DNA of 64,000 bases from Borreliella lanei (GCF_014205895.1 NZ_JACHFC010000002.1:1-64000), one strand, 5' to 3'; positions 26,144-38,155 are shown, counted from the first letter of the stretch. A program made the numbers and translations. The notes: generated by a model not told the origin, from the letters alone.

Positions 26144-28150
26144 CTAATTAATAAAATATGCAAACTCTCCTCTTCCTGTCTGTTGATTTATATTTGCTTC
26201 AACAGATAAATTAAAATATTTATTGGGCTCTTGAGGGCCTGGATAATAATACTCTAGCAAATAAGTACCCGTTTTTTGTTCTAAAATTAAATCATAAACC
26301 TTGGATACTCCCTCATAGGATGAAAAAGGAATTATAGAACCACCTGTTTCATTAACTAAATACTGAAGCTTACTATTAACAGGATCATTGCCAAATAATA
26401 TTAAGTAAAACCTTATATCATTATTTTTATAATAGCTTACTATTGTATCTAAAGAATACTTTTCAAAAGCTTTATGATTTAAAATACCACCACTAAAATA
26501 AACTACTGCTCTTCTTGAGCTTTTTGACATAAGCCCAGAACCTGCTAACTTCAAACTAACGTCTGTTTTTACAGCATCTGTACTATAAGGTCCAAGAGAA
26601 CTTGTGTTTCTAATGCTATTTGTCAAGCTTTCAATATTATCTATAATAGGCACACTTGTTGCATTTATAAAACTAAAGTTTTTATTTTTTGACAACTCTA
26701 TTAAAGCATTTAAACCTGCGATTTGATCTAGATCATATTTTTTCATATAAGAAGATTTATCAAAAACAACTGCTATATTAATGTCTTTTGAAGCATTTAC
26801 ATTATATGCTATCTTAGGATTGACAATGTAATAATTTTCATTTGAAATTGAAAAATTTTCACTTTTAAGCCCAACAACTGGTAATCCGCTTTTACTGCTA
26901 ACATTAAGCTCAACGTAAATTTTAGGCCCTCCAAGTCTAACTATTCTTCTAACATCAACATTTAAACTGTCATAAAGACTTGAATCGCTCTTGTAAACTG
27001 AAACCTTGGCATTATTAAAATCTGAGACAATCATCTGATTATTGGCATCCAAAATAGATGAAGAAATTTTAGAATTCATTTTATCTGCTTTTAAAATTTT
27101 TGTAATTGTCTTTTTAGCAATACTATATTTATAAACACCATCTTTTGAGGATACTATAACATTGTTGCCTACAAAATCACTACTAAGCCCCTCTATTCCC
27201 TCAATAGAAGTAAAAACTGAATATAAATGATTGCCACTAGTATCAAAAACTTCAATGGTATTTCTCAGAGAATCTGCAACATAAATGTTTTCATTCAAAT
27301 AAGTAACGCCTGTAGGACCTAAAAGGCCCTTATAGCCTGAAGTCCTAGAACCAAAATGCAAAATAAAATCACCCTCAAGTCCAAATTTACTTATTCTTTT
27401 ATTTCCCCATTCGCTTACATAAATGTAGTTTCTCTTATCAATAGCCATATACTGAGGAGCAAGCAATTCGCCATCTTTAGTGCCCTTTTTCCCAATAGAT
27501 TTCCTTTTAGCTCCAAGAACTTTGTCATAAACACCAATTTCATCACTTGAATAAAGAGTCACATAAAGTAAATTATTAACTTCAATAACATCATAAGGTG
27601 ATTTTAAATAACTAAAGCCATCTTTAACTAAAGTATTAACATTATTATTAACATCAAAATACAATATTTCATTACCTACAAAGTTAGCAGCATAATATCC
27701 ACCGTACTTATCAGCCCTCAAAGATGTAATTTGATACCCATGTGGCCTTTTGTAAATAGAATTATCAAGAGAAGCAACTTTTACAAGTTTTTTAAAATTA
27801 AGTTCATAATTTGAAAAAATACCTCTCCTTTGCTCAATCGTAGAAATCAAATGCCTAAGATAGGGAACCTTATAACCTTGATCTTTTAAATTTCTCCACT
27901 CCATTAAGGCTTCTTCAACATAACCCAATCTATAATAAACATTGCCAGCCCAAAAATGATAATCAAGATTATTAGGATCAAAGCTTAAAATTTTTTTAAA
28001 AGATAAAAGAGCATCATCATAAATCCCATTATTATAAGAATTAAGAGCCCATTTAAACTCTTCTTGAGCATCTTTATTAGTAACTATTCCTTGGGCATGC
28101 AAACTAAAAATATTTAAAAAAAACAAACCAATAAAAGCAAAAATTAACAT
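26144..28150 (-). CDS. Exported protein with TPR, NHL beta-propeller and vWA-like domains
   Basis: The 668-residue product starts at ATG 28150, preferred because AAAGGGG stands 4 bases upstream; an in-frame ATG at 28186 has no ribosome site. A signal peptide ends FSLHAQG. TPR units follow (about 40-100; ALNSYNNGIYDDALLSFKKIL). An NHL-type propeller covers about 130-410, with blades such as DGELLAPQYMAIDKRNYIYVSEWGNKRISKF. The C-terminal 250 residues look like a von Willebrand A fold (KDINIAVVFDKSSYM, with an incomplete MIDAS; AVVYFSGGILNH). It is probably periplasmic and scaffolding. It is the first gene of a long minus-strand run to rpmE. Confidence 0.85.
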   Translation of the reverse strand: MLIFAFIGLFFLNIFSLHAQGIVTNKDAQEEFKWALNSYNNGIYDDALLSFKKILSFDPNNLDYHFWAGNVYYRLGYVEEALMEWRNLKDQGYKVPYLRHLISTIEQRRGIFSNYELNFKKLVKVASLDNSIYKRPHGYQITSLRADKYGGYYAANFVGNEILYFDVNNNVNTLVKDGFSYLKSPYDVIEVNNLLYVTLYSSDEIGVYDKVLGAKRKSIGKKGTKDGELLAPQYMAIDKRNYIYVSEWGNKRISKFGLEGDFILHFGSRTSGYKGLLGPTGVTYLNENIYVADSLRNTIEVFDTSGNHLYSVFTSIEGIEGLSSDFVGNNVIVSSKDGVYKYSIAKKTITKILKADKMNSKISSSILDANNQMIVSDFNNAKVSVYKSDSSLYDSLNVDVRRIVRLGGPKIYVELNVSSKSGLPVVGLKSENFSISNENYYIVNPKIAYNVNASKDINIAVVFDKSSYMKKYDLDQIAGLNALIELSKNKNFSFINATSVPIIDNIESLTNSIRNTSSLGPYSTDAVKTDVSLKLAGSGLMSKSSRRAVVYFSGGILNHKAFEKYSLDTIVSYYKNNDIRFYLILFGNDPVNSKLQYLVNETGGSIIPFSSYEGVSKVYDLILEQKTGTYLLEYYYPGPQEPNKYFNLSVEANINQQTGRGEFAYFIN

Positions 28151-28298
28151 AATCCCCTTTACTCTTTCAATACCTATTATAAGCATAAATTTCCAAAAAA
28201 ATAATACAAAAAAATTAATACTATCGTATAAAATTATTAATGATAATGTTAAATATATTACACCATTATGCTACTAATAATAGTAAAAAAGAGGAAAA

Positions 28299-30592
<2,294 letters not shown>

Positions 30593-30637
30593 TCAACCTT
30601 AAAACAAAACAAAAGAATGTCAATCTACTATAAATAA

Positions 30638-31243
30638 TTATAATACAAGTTTATCTCTAATTAAAGAAATCACTTTATTCTTATCCTCTTCACTAAAAAT
30701 ATTTATATTATCGTAAGAAAATTTTATTTTTGACGACAAGCTGTATTCATCATACCACTTTAAATATTTCCTATTAAGGCCCTCAAGATAATCCCTGGGA
30801 ATATTCATTTCAAAGCTTCTATTTCTATTTTTAATTCTGCGCTCAACCTCATCAATACTACAATCAAGATAAACAAGCAAACTTGGTCGCTGAGAATGTT
30901 CAAGCATATTATCAAGAAGATCGATATATATTTTATATTCTTCATCAGAAATATGCCCATCACAATTTAAAAGAGACGCAAACACACAATCGCCATAAAT
31001 AGATCTGTCTAGTATGCCCCCTTTTGTTCTAAATACGCCTTTTATTAATTTAAACCTCTCATTAAGAAAATTAATTTGAACTGGAAATGCCCATCTGGAT
31101 TTATCCTTATAAAATTTGTCTAATACAGCCAAAGTAAAATCATTATTCAGTTCACTGTAAAAAGGAATTTCCAACTCCTTTGATAAAATATTTCCAAGAG
31201 TAGTTTTCCCTACTCCAATTAAACCTTCTATTACAATCACCAA
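30638..31243 (-). CDS. dck: Deoxynucleoside kinase
   Basis: It phosphorylates deoxynucleosides salvaged from the host, important because Borrelia lacks de novo purine synthesis. The 201 residues show the P-loop EGLIGVGKTTLG at the N-terminus, DRSIYGDCVFA (the dNK-type DRS motif), and a lid region KNRNRSFEMNIPRDYLEGL. I use the TTG at 31243 as start because GGAGG lies 5 bases upstream; a GTG at 31240 is equally possible and the open frame begins at 31255. Base specificity (dG/dA or dC) cannot be decided here. Confidence 0.88.
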   Translation of the reverse strand: MVIVIEGLIGVGKTTLGNILSKELEIPFYSELNNDFTLAVLDKFYKDKSRWAFPVQINFLNERFKLIKGVFRTKGGILDRSIYGDCVFASLLNCDGHISDEEYKIYIDLLDNMLEHSQRPSLLVYLDCSIDEVERRIKNRNRSFEMNIPRDYLEGLNRKYLKWYDEYSLSSKIKFSYDNINIFSEEDKNKVISLIRDKLVL

Positions 31244-31418
31244 GTCTACCTCCAAAATAACTTAAATAAATTTACATATAAGCTAAAAAAAGAATTGCTA
31301 AAGAATAAAACTTCATAAATCAAAAAATCCAATATAAAAATATTAATATAAAATAAAAAATCCTTAAACAAATTTTAGAAAAGAAATTCATAATTTAAAA
31401 ATTAAAATTTTTAAATTA

Positions 31419-31447
31419 TTGACATTAATCTTAATTAAAAATAAGAT
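31419..31447 (+). promoter_or_regulatory. Sigma-70 promoter of the glpFKD operon
   Basis: TTGACA (31419-31424), exactly 17 bases, TAAGAT (31442-31447). The start point would be near 31454, leaving an untranslated leader of about 190 bases before glpF. Confidence 0.75.
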
Positions 31448-31467
31448 ATTAAATATAATTTAAATAA

Positions 31468-31509
31468 AGCTTTTATTAAAAAAAATAATTATTTTTAATA
31501 AAAAAAGCT
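31468..31509 (+). promoter_or_regulatory. Inverted repeat in the glpF leader
   Basis: AGCTTTTATTAAAAA (31468-31482) pairs with TTTTTAATAAAAAAAGCT (31492-31509), with three extra A bases in the right arm. In RNA this would be a long, weak AU stem just after the predicted start point. It may affect leader stability or early termination. Confidence 0.5.
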
Positions 31510-31646
31510 AAAGTGCAAAAATGCTAACCATCTTACAAAAAAACAAAATAAAATTTAATTAAAAAATTTAATATATTCGGATTAAAAAATCAAAAATTAA
31601 AACTTCTTAAAAAAGAAAATTGTTATAAAGATAAGGAGATGTAATT

Positions 31647-32411
31647 ATGAATTATACAAAATTCCAAGAATTTATATCGGAATTTTTGGGAACATTCATC
31701 CTATTGGCTCTAGGAACTGGATCTGTTGCAATGACGGTATTATTTTCCTCAAGTCCTGAAATACCAGGAGAAATAATAAAAGGGGGATATACAAATATAG
31801 TATTTGGATGGGGACTGGGAGTAACGTTTGGTATTTATACGGCAGCAAGAATAAGCGGAGCACACCTAAACCCAGCCGTTAGCATAGGATTAGCAAGCGT
31901 TGGAAAATTTCCCGTTTCAAAACTTTTACATTACATTGTAGCGCAAATATTAGGAGCTTTTACAGGCGCATTAATGACACTTGTCGTATTTTATCCTAAA
32001 TGGATAGAAATGGATCCTGGGCTTGAAAATACTCAAGGAATAATGGCAACTTTCCCTGCTGTTCCTGGATTTTTGCCTGGGTTTATTGATCAAATTTTTG
32101 GAACTTTTTTGCTAATGTTTTTAATTTCTGCTGTTGGAGATTTTACAAAAAAATACAGTGACAATCCATTTATTCCTTTTATTATAGGAGCCGTGGTTTT
32201 ATCAATAGGGATAAGTTTTGGGGGAATGCACGGCTATGCTATTAATCCTGCAAGGGACCTAGGACCAAGAATTTTACTCTTATTTGCTGGATTTAAAAAT
32301 CATGGATTTGACAACCTAAGTATATTTATTGTACCAATAATTGGCCCAATAATTGGAGCAATTTTGGGAGCTACAATTTACGAATTTACACTAAAAAATA
32401 ACAAAGACTAA
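31647..32411 (+). CDS. glpF: Glycerol uptake facilitator (aquaglyceroporin)
   Basis: GlpF lets glycerol diffuse across the inner membrane; Borrelia uses glycerol in the tick. The 254 residues have six helices and the two half-helices with NPA boxes, GAHLNPAVS (near residue 72) and [13 protein letters not shown] (near residue 200), the latter with the Asp-Leu-Gly-Pro-Arg typical of glycerol facilitators. AAGGAG stands about 10 bases before the ATG. It is the first gene of glpF-glpK-small ORF-glpD, with a 190-base leader. Confidence 0.97.
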   Translation: MNYTKFQEFISEFLGTFILLALGTGSVAMTVLFSSSPEIPGEIIKGGYTNIVFGWGLGVTFGIYTAARISGAHLNPAVSIGLASVGKFPVSKLLHYIVAQILGAFTGALMTLVVFYPKWIEMDPGLENTQGIMATFPAVPGFLPGFIDQIFGTFLLMFLISAVGDFTKKYSDNPFIPFIIGAVVLSIGISFGGMHGYAINPARDLGPRILLLFAGFKNHGFDNLSIFIVPIIGPIIGAILGATIYEFTLKNNKD

Positions 32412-32446
32412 AAGAAAAGATATTTATTTTTATTAAAGGAAAAACT

Positions 32447-33952
32447 ATGAAATACATTTTATCTATTGATCAAGGTACTACTAGCTCGAGAGCAATGGTA
32501 TTTGATAAAAATGCAAACATAAAAGGGTTTGCTCAAAAAGAATTTACTCAAATTTATCCACAACCAAGTTGGGTAGAGCATGATCCTACCGAAATATGGG
32601 GATCACAGCTTGGAGTTATAACAGAAGCTATGGCAAATGCACGAATTTTACCAAGTGAAGTTGATGCTATTGGAATAACTAATCAAAGAGAAACTACGGT
32701 TATATGGGAAAAAAATACAGGAAAACCCATTCATAATGCAATAGTATGGCAAGACAGAAGAACTGCAAAAATTTGCGACCAATTAAAAAAAGAAGGAAAA
32801 GATAAAATTATTCTGGAAAAAACAGGCTTGGTGCTAGATTCTTATTTTAGTGGAACAAAAATAATGTGGATCTTGGATAATGTAGAAGGCGCCAGACAAA
32901 AAGCTGAAAATGGCGAATTGTGCTTTGGAACAATAGATACATGGATATTGTGGAATCTGACTCAAAAAAAAGAACATGCAACTGATTACTCTAATGCCTC
33001 AAGAACATTATTATTAAACATTAAAACATTAAAGTGGGATGATGAACTTCTAAGTATATTAAATATTCCAAAAGCAATTTTGCCTGAACTTAAAGAAAGT
33101 TCTACAATATATGGCAAAACAGACAAAGCGCTATTTGGAGCAGAAATTCCTATTGCAGGAATTGCCGGAGATCAATTTGCAGCAACATTTGGACAAGCCT
33201 GCCTTAAAAAAGGTATGGCCAAAAACACTTATGGAACTGGTTGCTTTTTAACAGTAAATATAGGTAAAGAACCAATTATTAGTAATGACAAGCTTTTAAC
33301 TTCAATCGCATGGGGAAGAAAAAAATCTGTAACTTATGTTCTCGAAGGAAGTGTTTTTATTGGTGGGGCCGTAATCCAGTGGCTAAGAGACGGTCTTGAA
33401 TTTTTCAGAAAAAGCTCAGATGCAGAAACATTAGCAAGCTCTGTCTCAGATAATGGCGGGATTTATTTTGTGCCAGCATTTGTCGGACTTGGCGCACCTC
33501 ATTGGGATTCTTATGCAAGAGGAACAATCATCGGAATAACAAGAGGCTCAACAAAAGCTCACATTACAAGAGCCGCCCTTGAGAGCATCGCATTTCAAAG
33601 TTTTGATATACTAAATACCATGAAAAAATCCGTTCCCAACTTTGAAATTCAAGAATTAAGAGTAGATGGGGGAGCAAGTCAAAACAATTTATTAATGCAA
33701 TTTCAAGCCGATCTTTTAGAATGCAAAGTTGTAAGACCAAAAATAACAGAAACAACCGCTCTTGGTGCTGCTTATCTTGCGGGGCTTGCAACAGGTTATT
33801 GGCAAAGTGCCGAAGAAATTGTAAGTCTTTGGCAAATAGATAAGATATTTGAACCTTCAATGCCAAAAAATCAAAAAGAAATGCTTCTTGAGAATTGGAA
33901 CAGGGCAATTGAAAGATCAAAATCCTGGATACAGAATTCTCATAATCTATAA
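32447..33952 (+). CDS. glpK: Glycerol kinase
   Basis: GlpK turns glycerol into glycerol-3-phosphate, for both catabolism and lipid synthesis. The 501 residues match the family length, with the FGGY signatures [62 protein letters not shown] and the C-terminal [17 protein letters not shown] precedes the ATG at a good distance. It follows glpF by 35 bases. Confidence 0.97.
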   Translation: MKYILSIDQGTTSSRAMVFDKNANIKGFAQKEFTQIYPQPSWVEHDPTEIWGSQLGVITEAMANARILPSEVDAIGITNQRETTVIWEKNTGKPIHNAIVWQDRRTAKICDQLKKEGKDKIILEKTGLVLDSYFSGTKIMWILDNVEGARQKAENGELCFGTIDTWILWNLTQKKEHATDYSNASRTLLLNIKTLKWDDELLSILNIPKAILPELKESSTIYGKTDKALFGAEIPIAGIAGDQFAATFGQACLKKGMAKNTYGTGCFLTVNIGKEPIISNDKLLTSIAWGRKKSVTYVLEGSVFIGGAVIQWLRDGLEFFRKSSDAETLASSVSDNGGIYFVPAFVGLGAPHWDSYARGTIIGITRGSTKAHITRAALESIAFQSFDILNTMKKSVPNFEIQELRVDGGASQNNLLMQFQADLLECKVVRPKITETTALGAAYLAGLATGYWQSAEEIVSLWQIDKIFEPSMPKNQKEMLLENWNRAIERSKSWIQNSHNL

Positions 33953-34064
33953 AAGTCCAAAACAAGGGCTTTAAGATTATAACAAAAATATACTGGTAAC
34001 AAAATTATGCATAATTTATTTAATTTTTTAAAACTAAAGCAATATCATTGGAGCAATACAAAAA

Positions 34065-34199
34065 ATGATTAATAATATATTAAATCTAAAGGAAAATCAC
34101 AAAAAATTGAAAAATTTACTAGTGCAATTGGTCTATAAGTGCTATTCAATAAAAATTAAAACAAATGGTCTTTTCGAATTTATTAAATCTAGTATTTAG
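34065..34199 (+). CDS. Small ORF between glpK and glpD (44 residues, BB0242 position)
   Basis: An ORF beginning MINNILNLKENHKKLKNLL and ending FEFIKSSI fills much of the 272-base gap between glpK and glpD, on the operon strand. GGAG lies about 11 bases before its ATG, a little far. The peptide is basic and helical-looking without a clear membrane segment. B. burgdorferi lists a hypothetical gene (BB0242) at this position in the glp operon. Function unknown; translation unproven. Confidence 0.5.
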   Translation: MINNILNLKENHKKLKNLLVQLVYKCYSIKIKTNGLFEFIKSSI

Positions 34200-34224
34200 C
34201 TAAAAAGAAAAGAAATTAACCAAA

Positions 34225-35808
34225 ATGGAGGAATATTTAAATTTCATGAATAATAACAAAGAAACAAAATTAAAAGATCTTGAAAATCAAGAATTTGATC
34301 TTATAATAATTGGGGGGGGCGCAACAGGCCTTGGCATTGCGGTAGACGCAATTACAAGGGGATATAAAACAATACTTATAGAAAAATTTGATTACGCAAA
34401 AGGAACTTCCTCTAGATCAAGCAAATTAATTCATGGTGGAGTAAGGTATTTAGCCCAATGGAATATTTCTTTAGTTAAAGAAGCTTTGCACGAAAAAGCC
34501 ATTCTTGAAAAAAATGCACCTCATTTAATTAACGAATGTGCACTTATCACTCCTATTTATAATATTTTAGAAATACCCTATTATTATTTTGGATTAATTT
34601 ACTACCACAATCTTATGGGCAAAGAAAAAACTGCCAAATATAAAACTAAATTATTATCCAAAACATCTACCATTGAAAAAGCTCCTAATATTAAAACAGA
34701 GGGTCTTAAATGCTCTGTTCTATATTACGACGATTCATTCGACGATGCTAGAATGGCAATAACATTGCTAAGAACTTTTACCGAAAAAGGAGGCATTGCA
34801 CTTAACTATACAGAACTTAAAAAATTTAACAAAGAAAACGGAAAACTTTCAGGGGTTCTCATACAAAATAAATTTTCAAAAGAACAAATTTCATTAAAAA
34901 GCAAATGCATAATAAACGCAACAGGAATATTTTCAGATGAAATAAGAAGATTGGATGATGAAAAAGCTTTAAACATTATCAAACCTTCCCAAGGTAGCCA
35001 TTTAATAATTAAAAAAGACAAATTTCCCAAAGATTATGCAATATTAATGCCCAAAACTAGTGATAATAGGATTTTATTCGCTATTCCCTGGTATGATAGT
35101 GTTGTTTGCGGAAGCACTGACATTCCAATAAAAGAAATAGAAGAAGAACCTAAAAGATTTGAAGAAGAGATTGAATTTATAATAAATAATTTAAACAACT
35201 ATTTAAATATTAAAATAGAAAAATCAGATGTTAAAAGTGTATATACCGGAATAAGACCATTAATAATGGATCCAAAAGTTGAAGGTAACACTTCAAAAAT
35301 CTCAAGAAATGAAAAAATATTTATATCAGATTCAAATCTTATTACAATAGCGGGAGGCAAATATACTACATATAGAAAAATGGCAGAAAAAACCTTGCTT
35401 AAGGCCATAGAAAAAAATTTAATACCAAATTGTAAACCAACTACAGAAAATTTAAAGCTGCACGGCTATCTTAAAAAAGAAGAGGCAATGAAAATCCCTG
35501 AGCCTTTTAGAGCTTATGGCAGCGACTTTGAAATTCTAAAAAATATGGAAGGTTTTAACAAAAAAATACACGATAACTTGGATTTAAATGAAGCTCAAAT
35601 AGATTTTTCAATTAAATTTGAGCAAGCTAAAACCATTGAAGATGTTTTAGCAAGAAGAACAAGATCACTACCCTTAAATCCTCAGGCTGCAATTGAGGCT
35701 GCTCCAAGAGTTGCTGAAATAATGATGAAAAAATTAAATAAATCTGAAAAGTGGAAAAATGAACAAATAAAAAACTTTTTAGAAATAAGTAAAAAATATT
35801 TAATTTAA
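34225..35808 (+). CDS. glpD: Glycerol-3-phosphate dehydrogenase (FAD-dependent)
   Basis: GlpD oxidises glycerol-3-phosphate to dihydroxyacetone phosphate, feeding glycolysis. The 527 residues show the FAD Rossmann motif LIIIGGGATGLGIAVDAITRG, then FDYAKGTSSRSSKLIHGGVRYL, the substrate region KSVYTGIRPLI and TIAGGKYTTYRKMAE. The Gly-Gly-Gly codons contain a run of eight G (34312-34319). An in-frame ATG at 34246 is an alternative start. A strong terminator follows at 35835. Borrelia lacks a usual respiratory chain, so the electron acceptor is not obvious. Confidence 0.96.
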   Translation: MEEYLNFMNNNKETKLKDLENQEFDLIIIGGGATGLGIAVDAITRGYKTILIEKFDYAKGTSSRSSKLIHGGVRYLAQWNISLVKEALHEKAILEKNAPHLINECALITPIYNILEIPYYYFGLIYYHNLMGKEKTAKYKTKLLSKTSTIEKAPNIKTEGLKCSVLYYDDSFDDARMAITLLRTFTEKGGIALNYTELKKFNKENGKLSGVLIQNKFSKEQISLKSKCIINATGIFSDEIRRLDDEKALNIIKPSQGSHLIIKKDKFPKDYAILMPKTSDNRILFAIPWYDSVVCGSTDIPIKEIEEEPKRFEEEIEFIINNLNNYLNIKIEKSDVKSVYTGIRPLIMDPKVEGNTSKISRNEKIFISDSNLITIAGGKYTTYRKMAEKTLLKAIEKNLIPNCKPTTENLKLHGYLKKEEAMKIPEPFRAYGSDFEILKNMEGFNKKIHDNLDLNEAQIDFSIKFEQAKTIEDVLARRTRSLPLNPQAAIEAAPRVAEIMMKKLNKSEKWKNEQIKNFLEISKKYLI

Positions 35809-35834
35809 AATTAATTTAATTTTTGATATTAAAC

Positions 35835-35864
35835 AAAGGGATTGTTTAACAATCCCTTTTAATT
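35835..35864 (+). terminator. Intrinsic terminator after glpD
   Basis: AAAGGGATTG (35835-35844), loop TTTAA, CAATCCCTTT (35850-35859), followed by T/A-rich sequence. The 10-bp stem is perfect. A-rich sequence on the other side means it could also serve the convergent minus-strand gene at 35900. Confidence 0.85.
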
Positions 35865-35899
35865 TAAAACCTAAAACATTAAAAATCCTTAAACCCAAT

Positions 35900-36394
35900 T
35901 CACATTAGCAAATTCACAAGCAAACCTTGAATCTCTTCAATGCTATCTAAAAGTTTAATCTGGGTCATTTGATTTTGCAAAACAGAATAAGCAAGTTTGT
36001 CTAACTTGTCATTAATAATTTTAATAATTCTATACTTGGGACGTTTGGGATCTCCCAAACTTCCCCCTTTTTGCTCTTTCAAGCAAACAGAAGATGATAT
36101 AATAATGGATATAAACTCTGAAATAACTTTTTTATAAAAAATCACATTTTGCCTGGAAGGCTCACTCAAAAGCCTCTCGCCAGTCTCATTAATTCCATCT
36201 AACATACTTCTAATTAAATCAAGATTAAATTCTCCATTTTCAAGCAAAATAAAATGCTTATCCTCTTTAACACTTTCAGTCTGAAACACTGAAGAAAAAA
36301 GATTATTCTTATCAAAAGACACCTTTTTGCCATTTTTTTTATAATCTTTTGAACTAAGATTTAATGCTCCAGCAATCAAATTATTTACTTTCAT
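35900..36394 (-). CDS. YaaR-family (DUF327) protein
   Basis: The 164 residues follow the YaaR pattern: LDLIRSMLDGINETGERLLSEPSRQNVIFYKKVISEFI, then PKRPKYRIIKIINDKLDKLAYSVLQNQ and a closing LDSIEEIQGLLVNLLM. YaaR proteins are small, helical and poorly understood; in other bacteria they occur near cell-surface and division genes. It overlaps the upstream bactofilin gene by 14 bases, so the two are probably co-translated. The identification is by eye from the pattern of conserved helices. Confidence 0.75.
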   Translation of the reverse strand: MKVNNLIAGALNLSSKDYKKNGKKVSFDKNNLFSSVFQTESVKEDKHFILLENGEFNLDLIRSMLDGINETGERLLSEPSRQNVIFYKKVISEFISIIISSSVCLKEQKGGSLGDPKRPKYRIIKIINDKLDKLAYSVLQNQMTQIKLLDSIEEIQGLLVNLLM

Positions 36395-36935
36395 CTATTT
36401 TGTTCACAGCACTTGAAAAATATTTATCATCCTCACCTTCTAAAAGTTGAAAAGATTTTTTTTCTTCTTGATGCTCCTTATTGATTTCAATTAAAAGATC
36501 TTCATTGACCTTGTAAGAACCAGTATAAAAAAATGTATTTCTTTCAGGAGCTCTAAGATACTCAGCACCAATATCCATATACCCATCAATAATAGCCCCC
36601 TCTTCAACTTCAATTGACTTACAAGAAATATTTCCAATAACACAACCTGATGCAAATATTTTAATCTTGCTTTTAGCATAAATATTACCCACAACCATTC
36701 CAGAAATAACAAGCTCATTAGCATCAATACTAGATTTAACTCTACCGCTCTCTCCAATAATTACTCTTTTAGTAGAGCTAATGGTGCCTATAAAATCACC
36801 ATCAAGACGGATAAAATTATTTGAAACTAAGTCTCCTTTAAAAAAATCACCAACACCCACTATTGTTTTTATTTCATCAAAAATAAACAAAGACGGGGCT
36901 TTTCTTTCTTTTTTTACAGTCAAAAAATTTAACAT
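36381..36935 (-). CDS. Bactofilin
   Basis: The 184 residues have the bactofilin core: GDLVSNNFIRLDGDFIGTISSTKRVIIGESGRVKSSIDANELVISGMVVGNIYAKSKIKIFASG, regular hydrophobic strands of a beta-helix, with a charged disordered tail after residue 140. Bactofilins polymerise without nucleotide and often recruit M23 peptidases to shape the cell. Its ATG directly follows the TAG of the M23 peptidase gene (36936-36938), and its end overlaps the YaaR gene. This three-gene set looks like a cell-shape operon. Confidence 0.88.
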   Translation of the reverse strand: MLNFLTVKKERKAPSLFIFDEIKTIVGVGDFFKGDLVSNNFIRLDGDFIGTISSTKRVIIGESGRVKSSIDANELVISGMVVGNIYAKSKIKIFASGCVIGNISCKSIEVEEGAIIDGYMDIGAEYLRAPERNTFFYTGSYKVNEDLLIEINKEHQEEKKSFQLLEGEDDKYFSSAVNKIDESK

Positions 36936-37961
36936 CTATTTTGAAGCTCCTGTTGCTAAATTTAAATACATATCGGGATTAATAACTTGAGAGCCTACAC
37001 GAACCTCATAATGAACATGTGGACCTGTTGCATAACCTGTCTGTCCCATAAATCCAATTATCTGCCCCTTTTTAACATAAGACCCTTTAGAAGTATTAAG
37101 ACGCGACATATGTGCATAAAGAGTCGCAAGTCCATACTTATGCTTAATTTGAACAAAATTGCCATAGCCTGCTGACTGATAACTTGCCCTAACAACTTCC
37201 CCATCAGCAGTTGCAACAATAGGAGTTCCAATTCTAACTCCCCCAAGATCTATGCCTTTGTGAATATACCACTGCCTAGTAAAAGGCTCAATAGCGGGGC
37301 CAAAATGCAAAGTAATAATTCCAGATCCACCCGCAAGAGGCCAAAGAGAAGGAATGTCATTTAAAAGCTTGTCCTGAGCGTGCAAGACTTTAACTATGCT
37401 TTTAAGAGGAGGAATTGAACTTTCTATTTTGCTTTTAATATTTTTAAGATCGCTAAGCTCTTTTATTGAATTAGCTTCTAAAATTTGCAAATCAATAAAA
37501 TCAGAAAGATCTCCATCTAGTTTATTTTTATTTAAATCAACGCCATTAGAATTGATTTTCAAAGAAGTTTTAAGCTCATCTAAAACTTTAGAAAAATTTT
37601 TTGCAACAGAATTAATTTCTACAACTGTATTTCTAAAATCTTCAATCTCAGATTCTGCTAAAGAGTAATTTTTCTCTGTGGATTTAACAATTGATGAGAG
37701 AGTAACATAATTAACAGCAAGTAAAACAAACCCTATAAAACCGCCTAAAAAAAAAGTAGAAAAGAAAAATAAAGTCAAAAAAGAAATTTTAATATTTTTT
37801 ACATTCCCTTTAACATGGGGAATAATCATAAAACTAATATTTTGCTTAAAAAAAGAATGTATAACTTTAAGGGCTATAAACAAAGAATTATAAATAGCTA
37901 AAAAAAACTTTAAAATTCCTTTAAAACCCAAAATAATTTTAAACTTAATTCTTTTCTTCAT
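36936..37961 (-). CDS. Membrane-anchored M23 peptidase (cell-wall endopeptidase)
   Basis: The 341 residues start at ATG 37961, with GGTAAGG 8 bases upstream; an in-frame TTG at 37976 is less likely. A membrane helix lies around 50-75, then a coiled-coil stalk (ESEIEDFRNTVVEINSVAKNF). The C-terminal LytM domain has the zinc motif WYIHKGIDLGG (HxxxD), ATLYAHMSRL and GPHVHYEVR (HxH), so it should be catalytic. It would cut peptide crosslinks in periplasmic peptidoglycan. It is the first gene of the bactofilin-YaaR set, divergent from the NTP pyrophosphatase gene. Confidence 0.92.
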   Translation of the reverse strand: MKKRIKFKIILGFKGILKFFLAIYNSLFIALKVIHSFFKQNISFMIIPHVKGNVKNIKISFLTLFFFSTFFLGGFIGFVLLAVNYVTLSSIVKSTEKNYSLAESEIEDFRNTVVEINSVAKNFSKVLDELKTSLKINSNGVDLNKNKLDGDLSDFIDLQILEANSIKELSDLKNIKSKIESSIPPLKSIVKVLHAQDKLLNDIPSLWPLAGGSGIITLHFGPAIEPFTRQWYIHKGIDLGGVRIGTPIVATADGEVVRASYQSAGYGNFVQIKHKYGLATLYAHMSRLNTSKGSYVKKGQIIGFMGQTGYATGPHVHYEVRVGSQVINPDMYLNLATGASK

Positions 37962-38155
37962 AACAAACCTTACCAAAAATTACCATGCTCAAACAAAAAA
38001 TTAAGAATTTATTTAAATATCTTATACAAAAATGCAAATTTTCTTATAAAAACCCGGTATAAAAATACTTAACAAACACATAAAATTTAAGAGAACAATA
38101 TTTAAAACCAATACAATTATGCAATTAAACTCATAAATACTTTATTATTATATAG

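Larger units (their letters stand above)
31256..31646. other. 391-base intergenic region: glp promoter and leader
   Basis: Extremely AT-rich DNA between the divergent kinase and glpF genes. It holds the glp promoter (31419-31447), an inverted repeat in the leader (31468-31509), and the glpF ribosome site AAGGAG about 10 bases before its ATG. I see no coding ORF of note. The part 31256-31410 is poly-A/T rich and presumably carries upstream control and the kinase promoter. Confidence 0.7.

Noticed and set aside
37058-37246. Leu-rich 62-codon ORF in the M23 gene
   Set aside because: Same strand but different frame from the M23 peptidase, whose HxxxD and HxH are intact in the main frame.
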